Shown here in pieces: positions 35,582 through 46,604 of a stretch of 64,000 nt of DNA. Positions within the stretch are counted from its first letter, which is position 1, and every line of letters begins with the position of its first letter. Source of the DNA: Nicotiana tabacum. Its lineage: Eukaryota > Streptophyta > Magnoliopsida > Solanales > Solanaceae. The DNA is taken from the NCBI RefSeq assembly GCF_000715075.1, contig NC_134102.1, positions 100,834,266 to 100,898,265 on the forward strand. The letters run 5' to 3'. Below the pieces are notes generated by a model. The model saw only the letters and a list, made by a program, of their open reading frames with translations, searched no databases and had not been told where the DNA came from. A program made the position numbers and the translations under genes.

Positions 35582-38526
35582 TGTAACGACCCAACCAGTC
35601 GTTTTGACTTTTAGAACCCCGTTCCCCTAAATAAAACTTTCCGTATGTGCTTTAATGATTTATGACTTGCGGGGATGGTTGGTTCGGGATTTGGAAGTGT
35701 TTGGGTTGAAATCGGAACACTTGGTTCCTTAAGTTGGCTTTAAAAGGCCAGGCTTGACTTTGGTCAATATTTTGAGCAAACGGACTCGGATTAGTATTTT
35801 GACAGTTTCGGTAGGTCCATATCGTGATTTGGGACTTGGGCGTATGTCCGGAATCAAATTCTGAGGTCCCTAGCCCGAGATATGGAATTTTGATGAAAAA
35901 TTAAGAGTTTAAGTTCAATAGTGACCGGATGTCTAATTATGTGCAAACGACCCCGGAATAGAATTTTGATAATTCCAACAGCTCTGTACGGTGATTTTGG
36001 ACTTAGGAACGTATTCGGAATTTTATTTGGAAGTCCGTAGTTAAATTAGGCTTGAAATGGCTAAAAATAAGAATTTAAGTTTGAAAATTTGACCGGGGAG
36101 TTGACTTTTTGATATCGGGGTCGGAATCCAGTTCCAAAAATTTTCAAAGCTCCGTTATGTCATTTATGTCTTGTGTGTAAAATTTGAGGTCAATCGGAGT
36201 TGATTTGATAGGTTTCGATATCGAATGTAAAAGTTGAAAATTTTAAGTTTCATTAAGCTTGAATGGGAGCATAATTCGTGGTTTTAGCGTCGTTTTATGT
36301 GATTTGAGGTTTCAAATAAGTTCGTGTAATATTTTAGGACTTGTTGGTATATTTGGTTGAGGTCCCGAGGGCCTTGGGTGAGTTTCGAATGGTTAACGGA
36401 TCAAAAGTTGGACTTAAAACAGCTGCTACAATTTTTCCTTTCTGCTGGAAATTCTGGCCCAAAATAGAGGCCCAAAAATCGAGGACCAAAATCGAGCTCC
36501 AAAGATCAAGCTCCCAAAATCGAGCTCCCAAAATCGAGCTCCCAAGATCGAGGCCGAGGATCGAAGCCACGATCGAGGCCGAGGATCGAAGCCACGATCG
36601 AGGCCGAGGACCGATAGCCATGATCGAGGCCGAGGATCGAGGCCATTGATCGAGGGCTGCCTGGGCAGAGTTATAAAAGAGGGCATTCGTCCCATTCGCC
36701 ATTTTTAACAAATTAGAACTTGAGCAGAGGCGATTTTTGATAGATTTTTAAGGAAAAGAGATTGGGGTAAGTGATTCTAACTTGGATTTGGTCTATAAAC
36801 ATAAATATATCATTGTTCTCATCATTTAATTAGTGTTTTGAGATTGAAATTTGGAAAATTTTTAGAAATCTCATAGAAACAAATTTTTGAGATTTCGGTA
36901 TCGATTCGGAGTCGGATTTGAGTGAAACTGGTATGGTTGGACTCGTAATTGAATGGGTTGTCGGATTTCGTAACTTTCGTCGGATTCCGAGACGTGTGCC
37001 CCACGGACGAATTTTTAATTAATTTCGGAATTTTTATTGAAAATATAGTATTTCCTTATAGAATTGATTCCTATAAATTTTAGTAATTTTATAGATTATT
37101 TTTGGTTAGATTCGAGCCAATCGAAGTTGGATAATCGAGGAAAAGGCCTACTAGTGGATTAAATTGGAGCAAGACGAGGTAAGTCTCTTGTCTAATCTTG
37201 TGAGGGGAAAATTACCCCATAGGTGATTAAATTAAATAATTGTTGCTAATTGTGGGGGCTACGTACGCACGAGGTGACGAGAGTCTGTGCGTAGCTACTA
37301 TTAATGCTAAAGTCCGGGTAGTTTAGGACTCAAAGCATGAATTACTTGTGTAAATTGTATTCTTTGTTTAATTAATATTATTTGATATATATACATATAT
37401 ATTGTGAATTGTTAGATAAAAATATTAAATGATGGAAATCTCATATACTTGATCTTTTTTCTGTTTAAATTAATTAATTGTTAAGAGAAATTGTTCTTCC
37501 TCCTGAATTTATCTTATAACAAATATACTCTCATTCCGGAAGTACATAAGAAAATGTCATCCTTTCTTGTGGAGCGGGCCGAACGCCTCGGCAGGATAGA
37601 TGCATCTATGGATCGCGCCGCACGTCCCTCGGCAGTGTACACGACACTCTGGATCGGGTCATATGTCCTCAGCAGAAATCGTGCTTAATAATAATAATCA
37701 TACGATACCTTAATAGTTTATTGTAGCTTGTGAAGCAAATTGATAAGTTGAAAATCTTTGGAATTTATTGAATTATTATTCCTGCTTGTTAAGAATTATT
37801 GTTATTCTTGTAAATGAGACTAATTGATAAATTTGAAAATTTATTGGAATTGAAGGAATTTAATTAATATATTGAGAATTACTGCATTTGAAGGAATTTA
37901 ATTATTTTTACTGGTCAATAAAATCACTGTTAACTCTGTGAATCACGTTGATATAAATATTTCTATTTCATGATTATTTAATATTATTGACCCATAGTGA
38001 GTGTCAAAGTCGGCAATCTCGTCTCTACCTCTTCGAGATTAGGCTTGATACTTACTGGATATACGTTATTTTCGTACTCATACTGCACTTGCTGCACATT
38101 TTATTATGCAGGTACATATATGTATAGCGGCCTTGTGGGCGCAGAGGTGTGGTTAAAAATTGTGGGGACATAGGTGAGCTGCATTCTATATTACGATCAG
38201 TAGCTAACAGAGTCTCCTTCAGAGTTATTATATTTTCATGTCTAATTTGTATTCTGGACAGATGTTGTATTTTATTTTTAATTCCTTAGTAAATGTTCAT
38301 GCACTTGTGACACCGGATTTTGGGATGATTATGGGTTGCACTATATTGGAAATTTGTAAAGATATTATTACGTATTTTGTAAATTTCATCTTCTTCTATT
38401 TAATTGAGGGGAACAACTATGACTTCAAAAATATTAAAATGAAAATTTATTTATTATTTATTGTTGGTTTGTCTGACAACGGCGTCCGGCGCCATCACGA
38501 CCTTTATGGATTTTTGGGTCGTGACT
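35582..38526 (+). repeat. 3' LTR of element C (about 2.95 kb)
   Basis: Colinear with the 5' LTR. Shorter mainly because the U3 array has fewer ATCGAGCTCCC units (36470-36660). TATA 36672-36679, donors GT at 36767-36768 and 37179-37180, hairpin 37258-37298, CGGCAG repeats 37565-37680, acceptor TTATTATGCAG intact (AG 38110-38111), end GGTCGTGACT. Confidence 0.9.
36470..36660 (+). repeat. U3 tandem array, element C 3' LTR
   Basis: About four ATCGAGCTCC(C/A) units, then about seven ATCGAGGCC/ATCGAAGCC units. Contracted relative to 28975-29225. Confidence 0.85.
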
Positions 38527-38635
38527 AAAGTGACCTTTTTGGGTAAAGAACACTTTAGTCACGGGCGAAACTATTTATATCTAGTAGCCGTAAAAGTGTA
38601 TAAAATTTATATATTTTTTATATATAACATACAAG

Positions 38636-38666
<31 letters not shown>

Positions 38667-39163
38667 AATAAATATTTATATTTCGGTTATTATTTTGAAA
38701 ACAGTTATATAATATTATTTTTTCTATATTTGTTTCTCAACATGAGAGAGGGGAAAAACATAATTGTGCAAGATTTAAAAAACAATTACATAACCCTAGC
38801 AGCAATTATAAATTAACAAAACATGGTAGCAAAAACTTTACATTCCATAATAGACTCCCAACTGACCCAATCACGTTGCACCCGAAATTCCCTATTTCCA
38901 TACAACACTCCATTAATTATAGGAAAACTGTCATCTATATTCTTTTATAAGTAGCTTATTACAAAAATTGGTCAATTCATGAAATATTATTAATATTAGT
39001 CAATTAGCTATTTGTAGCCCAGAAAGGTTAAAGCTTTTACTTTCTTTTGAGTGGATGTTGTTAGAATAGATTGTGTACATCTTAAGGAGCTTGAATCTTA
39101 GTTTTGAGATAATTTGGTGATGTTTTGAAGTGGTTTGAATTGAAAATTTGATGTAAAAGATGA
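38527..39163. repeat. Duplicated segment copy 1, right part
   Basis: Continues the block interrupted by element C: AAAGTGACCTTTTTGGGTAA (38527 on) equals 44130 on, and 38795-39150 aligns with 44413-44780 (CCCTAGCAGCAATTATAAAT, ACATGGTAGCAAAAA, TTGAGTGGATGTTGTTAG). Includes a short TA/CA microsatellite (38637-38667). Non-coding. Confidence 0.8.
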
Positions 39164-39400
39164 TAAGATGAGTATTGCTTTGGAGCTATTGATTAAAAAA
39201 AATAGTGCGCCTAATGTTGAGGAATGTATGGTAAAATTAGAGGGACTTGGATGGGAAGAACCGTTATACAGTGCCGCTATTAGTATACTTTGCGAAGGTA
39301 ATAGCTATAGACACGCATGGATGCAAATGACAGAGGTCGACAAATTGGAGAGTTAGGGTCAAAGCTATGGGGGAAAAAATGGGAATGCTTTAATTTTGCT
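39164..39400 (+). pseudogene. Possible PIF ORF1 (Myb/SANT-like) C-terminal remnant
   Basis: An open frame of 62 codons reads MSIALELLIKK, NVEECMVKLEGLGWEEPLY, ILCEGNSYRHAWM. The pattern VEEC..KL......LY..A....C is like the C-terminal helices of the Myb/SANT-type proteins encoded next to PIF/Harbinger transposases and of some host relatives. Its place 300 bp upstream of a PIF transposase on the same strand supports that. The DNA-binding part is missing. It could also be a host gene fragment. Confidence 0.4.
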
Positions 39401-39639
39401 AATTAATTAGCTGGAATATGTTTTAGATGTTGATTTTATGCAATATTTTCTTTATTGTTTTTCAACTGGTATCTATTATGAAATTTTGTGATACTATATT
39501 ATGCTTTGAATAAATTTATTCGTGAAATACACTTTTTCAGTGTTTGTTTATGCTGAAATAAAGACCGGAGTATGATCAAAGAAATAAAGATCTAACTTCA
39601 TTTTTATCTGGTCAAAAGTATACGTTAGAACTAGTGTCG

Positions 39640-40825
39640 GGCAATAATCGATAATGTATAGAATTGATGCACATGTCACGTGATGCATATGTTAGGTTAT
39701 GTCAACATTTTAGGCACAATGGATGGCTCACAAATAGCAAACATGTATCTGTCGAAGAGAAGATAGCAATATTCTTAACAATTATAGGACATAACGAGCG
39801 TTTTGTGGTTATTAAGAGAAGATGTCAACATTCTTCGCAAACAGTGCATGAGTACTTTCATGAAGTTCTTGACGCAATGATGAAATTTGCAAATGAGATG
39901 ATAGCACCTACAACATCTGATACGAATCTGAATATTCCTTGTGCTAATAACATGTACGAAGAATTTTTAAGGTATTATTTATTATACTACTATCTTTATA
40001 GAATTTCACAAGAAATTTTTTTTTCTTACTTTTAACTTAAATTTATATATTGGCAGGGAGCAATAGGTGCACTAGATGGGACATTAATACATGCTGTTAT
40101 TTCGGCTAATCAACAGATTATGTACAGAGAAAAAGAAAAGGGTAAATGTTATCAGAATGTTCTGGCAATATGTGACTTCAATATGGTCTTTACTTATATT
40201 TATGCTGGATGGGAAGGGGTAGCACATCGGAAATCGTATCTAACCCAGAAAATGGCTTTCCATTCCCCCAGCTAGTAAGTGATACAACTTAAACAATTGA
40301 AATAATATTTTAGCTTTTCAATATTATCACGTAACTCTTTTTTCTTAATGTCAGACAAATACTATCTATGTGATGCGGCATATCCTAACACTCGAGGATT
40401 TCTAGTACCATATCGTAATATTCGATATTGGTTAGGAGATTATCATTGCATGCGTGCTATAACTAAGGAGAAAAAATTTAATCATGCACATGCACAACTT
40501 AGAAATGTCATCGAGCGTGCTTATGGAGTACTGAAAGCAAGATTCCCGATATTGGACAAGATGCCTCCACATCCTATTGATATCCAAAGAGATGTTGTTA
40601 TTGCATGTTTTGCGATTAATAATTTTATCAGAAAGGAGCGCATCAATGATGATTTGTTTAATCAGTTTGATTTGCCTCAAGTAATATTTGATAAAGAACA
40701 GCAACATGAAAGAAGTATTGGGTGAAACTGATGGACCTAGCTGGACAGTTGAAGATTCTCAGATGATGAATGATATACGCGAGCAACTCGCACTCAAACG
40801 AGTACAAAGAAGAGGAAATACTTGA
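39640..40825 (+). pseudogene. PIF/Harbinger transposase (HARBI1-like DDE_Tnp_4) remnant
   Basis: Three blocks with GT-AG introns in typical places. Exon 1 about 39664-39970 (HMSRDAYVRLCQHFR, then EKIAIFLTIIGHN, then VHEYFHEVLDAM). An intron of about 85 bp ends in TTGGCAG at 40057. Exon 2 40058-40270 starts GAIGALDGTLIHA with the first catalytic Asp, then ICDFNMVFTYIYAGWEG. Exon 3 from 40354 has YYLCDAAYPN, FLVPYR, HAQLRNVIERAYGVLKARFP (third acidic residue, Glu) and ACFAINNFIR. The middle Asp region, normally AHDSRVL, reads AHRKSYL, so the DDE triad is incomplete. The C-terminal tail is frameshifted, ending near 40825. Nuclear cut-and-paste transposase family; this copy is dead. Confidence 0.85.
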
Positions 40826-41410
40826 GGGTTTTTAATTTTAGTCATTTAAAGTATTTTTTTCCAGTGTTTGAATGTTAAAACTTGATCTGATTATCATTTA
40901 GATCTTCAAATATTCTAATGTTTGTGCATCTAAATTATCACTAGTTTTGAGTATATTGTTTTAATTTGTTGGATAAGTTTGATTAGAAGATAAATTTACG
41001 TTCAATATTTTTTTTTGGTTACATTTCGTTACTACAATTGTTGTTATTGATATATAATTTTCATTTATAGTTCAAATGGTTTAACAAATGGATCAAACAT
41101 AAAATATTGATTTATATCTTATAATATTTTAATTTATCTCAAATAATAACTTTTTTGTTCAAGTTAATATTTTCACTAATTGATATAGTATTTAATCACT
41201 TTTTTTTAAATGTATATTTTTTATGTTGAAATATAAATATATTATACGTATTCAAATGTTGAAAAATAAACGGTCTTAATCATTCAGTGTTCAGATATAC
41301 ATACTACATCTTAATATTCAGACATGCATTCAGATTCAGACGTCTTAATCTTAAAAAAAACAAATGAGGTCTTAATCACTTTAAGCAAACATGTTGACCC
41401 TGAGCTCCTC
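40826..41410. other. AT-rich sequence 3' of the transposase
   Basis: Probably the 3' part of the PIF element. At 41275-41385 CTTAATCATTCAG-, CTTAATATTCAGA- and GTCTTAATCTT-like words repeat, as in the subterminal parts of DNA transposons. I could not pair a terminal inverted repeat. Confidence 0.4.
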
Positions 41411-42016
41411 AACTGTGGCTTATAAATAAAAATAAAAATTATATATATAAATATATATAATAAGTAGAGAATGAATAACTACTTCTCTCCTTCCATACAA
41501 CATCTACCTCTCTCCTTGGATACAAGATCTACTTATCAAAGCCTCCATGAAAGAAGAAAAAAACACACAATTTTGGCTATAATTCTCTGGTGGGTTAATT
41601 AATTTCTCGTTTTCTTCAATCTTTTTCAATTCAATTTGTTCCTTTGAACTATTTTATTCTCTTTTATCACGCAAAATTGTTGTTTTAGATCTTGGCTAAT
41701 GTAATCCTTTTTTTTTATTTCTAGTACAAATATACTGTTTTTAATGCTTTAACGACTCATAATTTTCTTTAGAAATTTCGCACTCCTTTTGTTTCGAAAT
41801 TGATTTTCTTACTTCTTGTTTAGATCAATTTTTTTTTGTTATGCGTTGATCATTTCTATTTATGCTTTATATCTAATATAATGCTATTTCTTTTTTGATT
41901 TACTAACACAAGATTCAAATTCTTATGGAAAATAAACAAGTAGAAAGTTCTTCTCATCTTTTTCCAGCATTTGTAGTAAATTATCCATTGAAAGTTAATA
42001 AGCCGGATAAGCCTAA

Positions 42017-42071
<55 letters not shown>

Positions 42072-42075
42072 TTAC
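41411..42075 (+). other. Possible promoter, leader and first exon
   Basis: TATA-like CTTATAAATAAAA at 41419, then a C/T-rich leader with a plausible donor TCTCTG/GTGGGTTAATT near 41590, a T-rich intron-like stretch, an acceptor AACACAAG and an ATG at about 41926. From there the frame reads MENKQVESSSHLFPAFVVNY and runs into a TG-TA-TG microsatellite (42018-42070). I do not recognise the product. The pattern fits a truncated host gene start but may be chance. Confidence 0.25.
42018..42070. repeat. (TG)n(TA)n(TG)n microsatellite
   Basis: TG tract, TA tract, TG tract. Confidence 0.95.
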
Positions 42076-42277
42076 CGTGAAAATGGTAACAATAATTAAA
42101 TTTGATTTTGTGGTTCTAAAAATACGTGATCTATTTTTATGCTAGTCGTTAGGCAATGAATGCTAAGTAAAAGATTAGAAAGTAAGATTATACCATATCT
42201 CTCTTCAAATGTTGAAAGTTGGGGTTTATTACGATAACTAGGGTCCTTTCTGAGTCTCGAGCCTAATTACATTTTAC

Positions 42278-43447
42278 CTGCGAGTTCAATGTTGTTGCTG
42301 CACGTGCGGCGCGATCTTGATCAGCCTTATTCTGTCATAATACAATACGTGAACATGTTAGTGTCTATCTTGATCATGTTAAAATAAAATGTTGACATTA
42401 CCTTTTGGCACTCTTTGCGGTGCTTGTTGATTTCATCTAGTGAAATGTCGAGACATAATCTGCAGATGCTGCACTTTTTTGTTGTGATTGACCCAGTCAG
42501 TGGCTATTGCTCAATTTAACATAGAAAGAAAACTCAATTACAACTTATAGGCACGCACAAGTTATTGCAGGACTCACCGGAGCCACTTTTCTATGTATCC
42601 ATAAAATCTTTGGTCTATTTGAATTGTTGCATATGTAACTACAAGTATTCTAACATCATTTATCATATAGCCCATATTTTTATTTTGTTAACTTATATGA
42701 TGCACTTTGCTAATGTAACTTCCAGATCACTTTAATATGAAGTGAAATTCCCAATCTCAAGTCCGAATATACCTAGTCTCAACTGCAGATTACACAGATT
42801 GTATAAAGATGTAATAAATTTTGAAATACAGAATCCCAGAAACTGAGATTACACAGAATTTATAAAGGTATAATAAATTTTGGAATACAAGATCCAAGAA
42901 ATTGAGATTACCTAGTCTCAATTGCAGATTACACAAAACTGAAGCCTATGTTTAGCTATTGTGGTGTCCGTTATAATGATTTGTATCCAGAAAACCTTTG
43001 ATCTATTTGAATTCTTGTCGGTAACTACCATTACTCTAACATCATTTATCATGTAGCCCATATTTTGATTTTGTTACTTATAGGATGCACTTTGTTAATC
43101 TCACATCTGAATATACATAGTCTCAATTGTAGATTACACATAATCTATAGATATAATAAATTTGAAATACATAATCCCAAAAACAAAGATTCGTTGAAAT
43201 TTTTTAAAATAAAATTGTTGAAAGAGAAATTTACCTTGTGTCCAGGAAATCATAGAATTAGTGTGATGTGGTCTTGATTCAGCTACATTATATAAAAATA
43301 TCAGAAAATTAGAAAAATTGATATCGAATTCTGGGAATGTAAGAAATTTACCTTCAAGTTGTAGAAATCAAGGTCTACGTTTTCTTTAGTGTTTTTTGTC
43401 TTCTTTGGTGATTTTTATCCGGATGGTGTGCCTTGGGCCTTAGGCAT
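42278..43447 (-). pseudogene. Decayed five-exon gene with C2HC zinc-finger exon
   Basis: Minus-strand exons with consensus GT-AG borders, all in phase 0: exon 1 43447-43352 (MPKAQGTPSG, TAA at codon 11, then KSPKKTKNTKENVDLDFYNL), exon 2 43282-43235 (16 codons, one TGA), exon 3 about 42618-42578, exon 4 42503-42402 (34 codons), exon 5 42331-42278 (18 codons, NKADQDRAARAATTLNSQ). Exon 4 carries C-x2-C...H-x3-C: KKCSICRLCLD and NKHRKECQK, a plausible C2HC zinc-binding unit. The Lys-rich N-terminus would suit a nuclear protein. I do not recognise the family. Two stops, and an exon 3-like duplicate at 42978-43060, argue for a pseudogene or captured fragment. Phase consistency over five exons makes chance unlikely. 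Confidence 0.55.
42590..43190. repeat. Internal duplication of intron/exon sequence
   Basis: 42592-42860 and 42978-43190 are copies about 385 bp apart (CTATTTGAATT, CTAACATCATTTATCAT, TAGCCCATATTTT, GATGCACTTTG). Within 42783-42960 a ~60-bp unit with GATTACACAGA(T/A)T and GTAATAAATTTTG(A/G)AATAC repeats about three times. Confidence 0.75.
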
Positions 43448-43608
43448 AAATGATATTCGACCCTAATTTTCAAATAAAATTTATTTAATGTCAATTTATT
43501 TTAACTTTTAAAATTTTACTTATCTTACATCAACCTAACCCCACTGTTAAAGGAGGGTTCTTTTATTCTGAAAGTTAACGTTAAGAGCAATTGTGGCCCA
43601 ATAGATGA

Positions 43609-44790
43609 AAGGAGGGCAAATTTAGACTATTTTCAATACGTTATTTTTGACCCTTTTCCGTTATACTATACTATTCTTACAAGATATATGACTTTTAACT
43701 TCAAACAGTAAAATTATTATTTATATTATTAAGGGTTAATTCGAGTGAATAAGATGTTAGTCATGTTTTGCAATACATCACCTTGGATCCTGTTGTAAAA
43801 TATTTTATTTGCTAATATGAGATTTGAGTAATTTAATTCAAAGTTCTAAAATATTTCTATGCTAAAAATATTTTTTTCCTTTTTTACACAAATTTTGTAC
43901 TTTTTTTACAAACTTCAATATTATCTGAGTTAAAACATTATTGTGTATCCATTGATAATTTTTGAGGTCTCAAAATTTTAGAGGCCTAGGGCAAAGGCTT
44001 TAATAGCCTCATCCTTGAGTAACTTATGCATGTTTTCATGTGATCCATGATGTCGTAAGAGATATCCCGTTAGCTAAATATTTACATTGTCTTTTTTTTT
44101 AACTCTCTATTTTTTAAAGTAACTCTTGAAAGTGACCTTTTTGGGTAAAGATCACTTTTAGTCACGGACGAAACTATTTATATTTAGCAGCCATAAAATT
44201 GTGTAAAATTTATATATTTGATTATGTTAGTCAAATACAAAAATTTCATGGATGAGATAGCAAACAAGGTGACTCATATATATATATATATATACACACA
44301 CACAAAAAAAATAAATTTGAGCAATATTAGATGTGATTTGGACTGATTTGGTATCAAAATTTGTAGTTAAAATCAAGTTCAAAAAACTCTTCTGTGACAC
44401 ATGTATCAAACATGTATCATGAACCCTAGCAGCAATTATAAATTAACAAAACATGGTAGCAAAAATATTACATTCCATAATAGACTCCCAACTGACCTAA
44501 TCACGTTGCACACGAAATTCCCTATTTCCATACAACACTCCATTAATGGAAACTGCCATCTATGTTCATTTATAAGTAGCTTATTACAAAAATTGGCCAA
44601 TTCATAAATTATTATCAATATTAGTCAATTAGCTATATGTAGCCAAGAAAGGTTAAAGTTTTTACTTTCTTTTGAGTGGATGTTGTTAGAATAGATTATG
44701 TACATCTTAAGGAGCTTAAATCTCAGTTTTGGGATAATTTGGTGGAGTTTTGAGGTGGTTTGAATTGAAAATTCGAAGTAGAAGATGAAC
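43609..44790. repeat. Duplicated segment copy 2, with the empty site for element C
   Basis: Aligns with 27565-28096 plus 38532-39160. At 44124-44140 it reads CTTGAAAGTGACCTTTTTG, exactly the target of C with one copy of AAAGT. It contains an extra 44227-44420 stretch absent from copy 1 (TA/CA microsatellite plus unique sequence), which itself recurs inverted at 45738-46320. Confidence 0.85.
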
Positions 44791-44799
44791 ATGAAAAAT

Positions 44800-45737
44800 A
44801 TGACATGTGTATCACACTATGTATTATTAGTATATCACGATGGGTAAGGTGCGGAGCTACACTCTAAAGACAGATTCACTAGATTCCGACCTTCCCGCTG
44901 CTCTGTATAGTCCTATTGGAGGGCAATACAATACTCTAACGATTCCTGCCTTGGTTGATGATGAATTACCTTACTCCCTTTCCATACCGGGTCTAGGGGT
45001 ATAGTCTATTCTATAATATACTCTTCTTCTATCACAGAAATAGCTAAATCGGAAGTTAAGCCCTATAAGCACTTCACTGAAACTAAAAAGAACAACAAGA
45101 GCAATACCTCACAGGCTAAAGCAGGAACAAGGGGCGCAAGCAGTCTTTATAAGTCTAAACTAAGAAAGACTTACGAACCACTTAGGAAGGATAAGAGCCG
45201 TAGCTACAAAGCAAAAGAAGTTGTCGGAGGCGATGCGACGATACTCACCTCAGCCTCTCTGGCGGCATTAGTTACCAGATTCATTCAGTGACAGGCTGTC
45301 TTTTACACCTTCGAAAAAGCATACAGGAAGACCCAACTTTCACTTAAAATCCCAGTTTGGATGATTCTCTCTCCACAATGGCAAGCTCATGGTTTACACC
45401 TAGATCTGATCGGAGAATAGTAAAAGAAAGATCTCAAGGCTCTGGGAATATACCACTCCCGATACTCTTCCTCCGTCACCTCTATCTAAGGAAAGGAGAA
45501 CTTTGCGAAAGTTTAAAAAGGAATTGAGTGATCTCTCGCCTAACAGAAGAGTTTAATAAAGCAGAGAGGAATTTTTCAAAAACAAAAAAGAGAGAGCGTG
45601 AGATAGTTGATCTAATAACTAGTCCAACTTCCTTGTATATGAAAGGCTTCGCCTTCCACCTTATTAAGCTTTAGACTTCCACCTTCACTAACCCGTGGGA
45701 CGGGACTGGCCTTCTCTTTTGTTTGTAATTGGACTTG
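44800..45737. other. Organelle-like block, possible nuclear mitochondrial insert
   Basis: About 940 bp with clearly higher GC and a different texture from its surroundings (CTATTGGAGGGCAATACAAT, GTCGGAGGCGATGCGACG, TAACCCGTGGGACGGGACTG). No nuclear repeat features and no protein frame. It resembles intergenic plant mitochondrial DNA; this is an impression from composition and style, not a match. Confidence 0.35.
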
Positions 45738-46320
45738 CTATTTGATACAAGTGTTGCGGAAGAATTTTTTGAACTCAATTTTAACTCCGTGGATCACAAA
45801 ATGGATCTATGATTTCAAGTCCACAAAAATCGAATCAATTGGATTTTTTCCCAGCGATGCCTCCAACTCGAGATTTTTCTTCATAGAACTGGCCAACAAT
45901 TGTATATTCATCCATCTATCAGATGCATTTTCTTTAGCGAATGAAAGAGTGACGTTTAGGAAGAATTCGGTCTTTGCTTCGGGGTTTTCAAGTATCAAAC
46001 TCTTTTATCTTCGTCAAGATGCTTTCTTAGCGATATTTTCTCATCATGAAGTTAATCTCCTGTCCTTTATTGGGATTGAGGAAAGAAGTGGGATGATTAG
46101 GCCAAAGTGGTTGGTGAAGTCATAATTTTACAAAATTTGATACCAAATTAGTCCAAATCACCTCTAATCTTTCTCAGATTTTGTATATTGACTCATCTAT
46201 ATATTTTCAATGAATTTCAACCATACCCATTGAAAAAGGTCCCTTTTTGCTTAGATTTTTGGAATCTTATATTTTATTTTTGTATTTCATCACCTTGTTT
46301 GCTACCTCTTCCATGAAGTT
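45738..46320. repeat. Inverted copy of 44227-44420, split by a ~340-bp insert
   Basis: 45738-45785 (TTTGATACAAGTGTTGCGGA, GAACTCAATTTTAACT) and 46130-46320 (AAAATTTGATACCAAATTAG, CACCTTGTTTGCTACCTC) are the reverse complement of 44420-44240. Between them about 45787-46128 is inserted. It is open for 127 codons with the left arm (NSRFFFIELANNCIFIHLSD, LRQDAFLAIFSHHEVNLL); I do not recognise it, and it may share the origin of the organelle-like block. Confidence 0.6.
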
Positions 46321-46604
46321 TCCTTTCTGTCTTGTATCTAATATTTATGATCACGCTTCAAAATATGAAAGGAGATTTTTATGTGTGATTCTTGGAGAGA
46401 AAGAATCCTTATTTATTTAGATTTTTAATTTTTGTATGTGTTTGACTAATTTTAATAAGTCTATGATTAATGGCTAGAGGTTTATAAATTAGGGCTTATT
46501 TGAGACATTTCCTTAAGATTTCCTTAATTATATCAATCCCTAGATTTCCTATTACCTTAAAACACTATTAAATATATCATTCTCTATTTTTTTTGGTCTG
46601 AAAT
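46321..46604. other. AT-rich spacer, nothing recognised
   Basis: No coding frame or repeat ends supported. Confidence 0.4.

Larger units (their letters stand above)
28097..38526 (+). mobile_element. Element C: complete non-coding (LARD-like) LTR retrotransposon
   Basis: 10.4 kb with two full LTRs (28097-31112, 35582-38526) and a perfect 5-bp target duplication AAAGT at 28092-28096 and 38527-38531. Primer site 31116-31127, non-coding interior of about 4.5 kb, purine tract at 35572-35581. The LTR end is TGACT rather than TGACA in both copies, so the source element already had it. The interior aligns with that of A. No gag-pol frame exists, so movement must have relied on proteins from elsewhere. 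The uninterrupted target is preserved at 44124-44140. Confidence 0.92.

Noticed and set aside
45742..46125. A 127-codon gene
   Set aside because: Its first ~15 codons come from the inverted-repeat arm and the rest from the inserted filler, so the frame is a chance fusion; kept only as part of the repeat entry.
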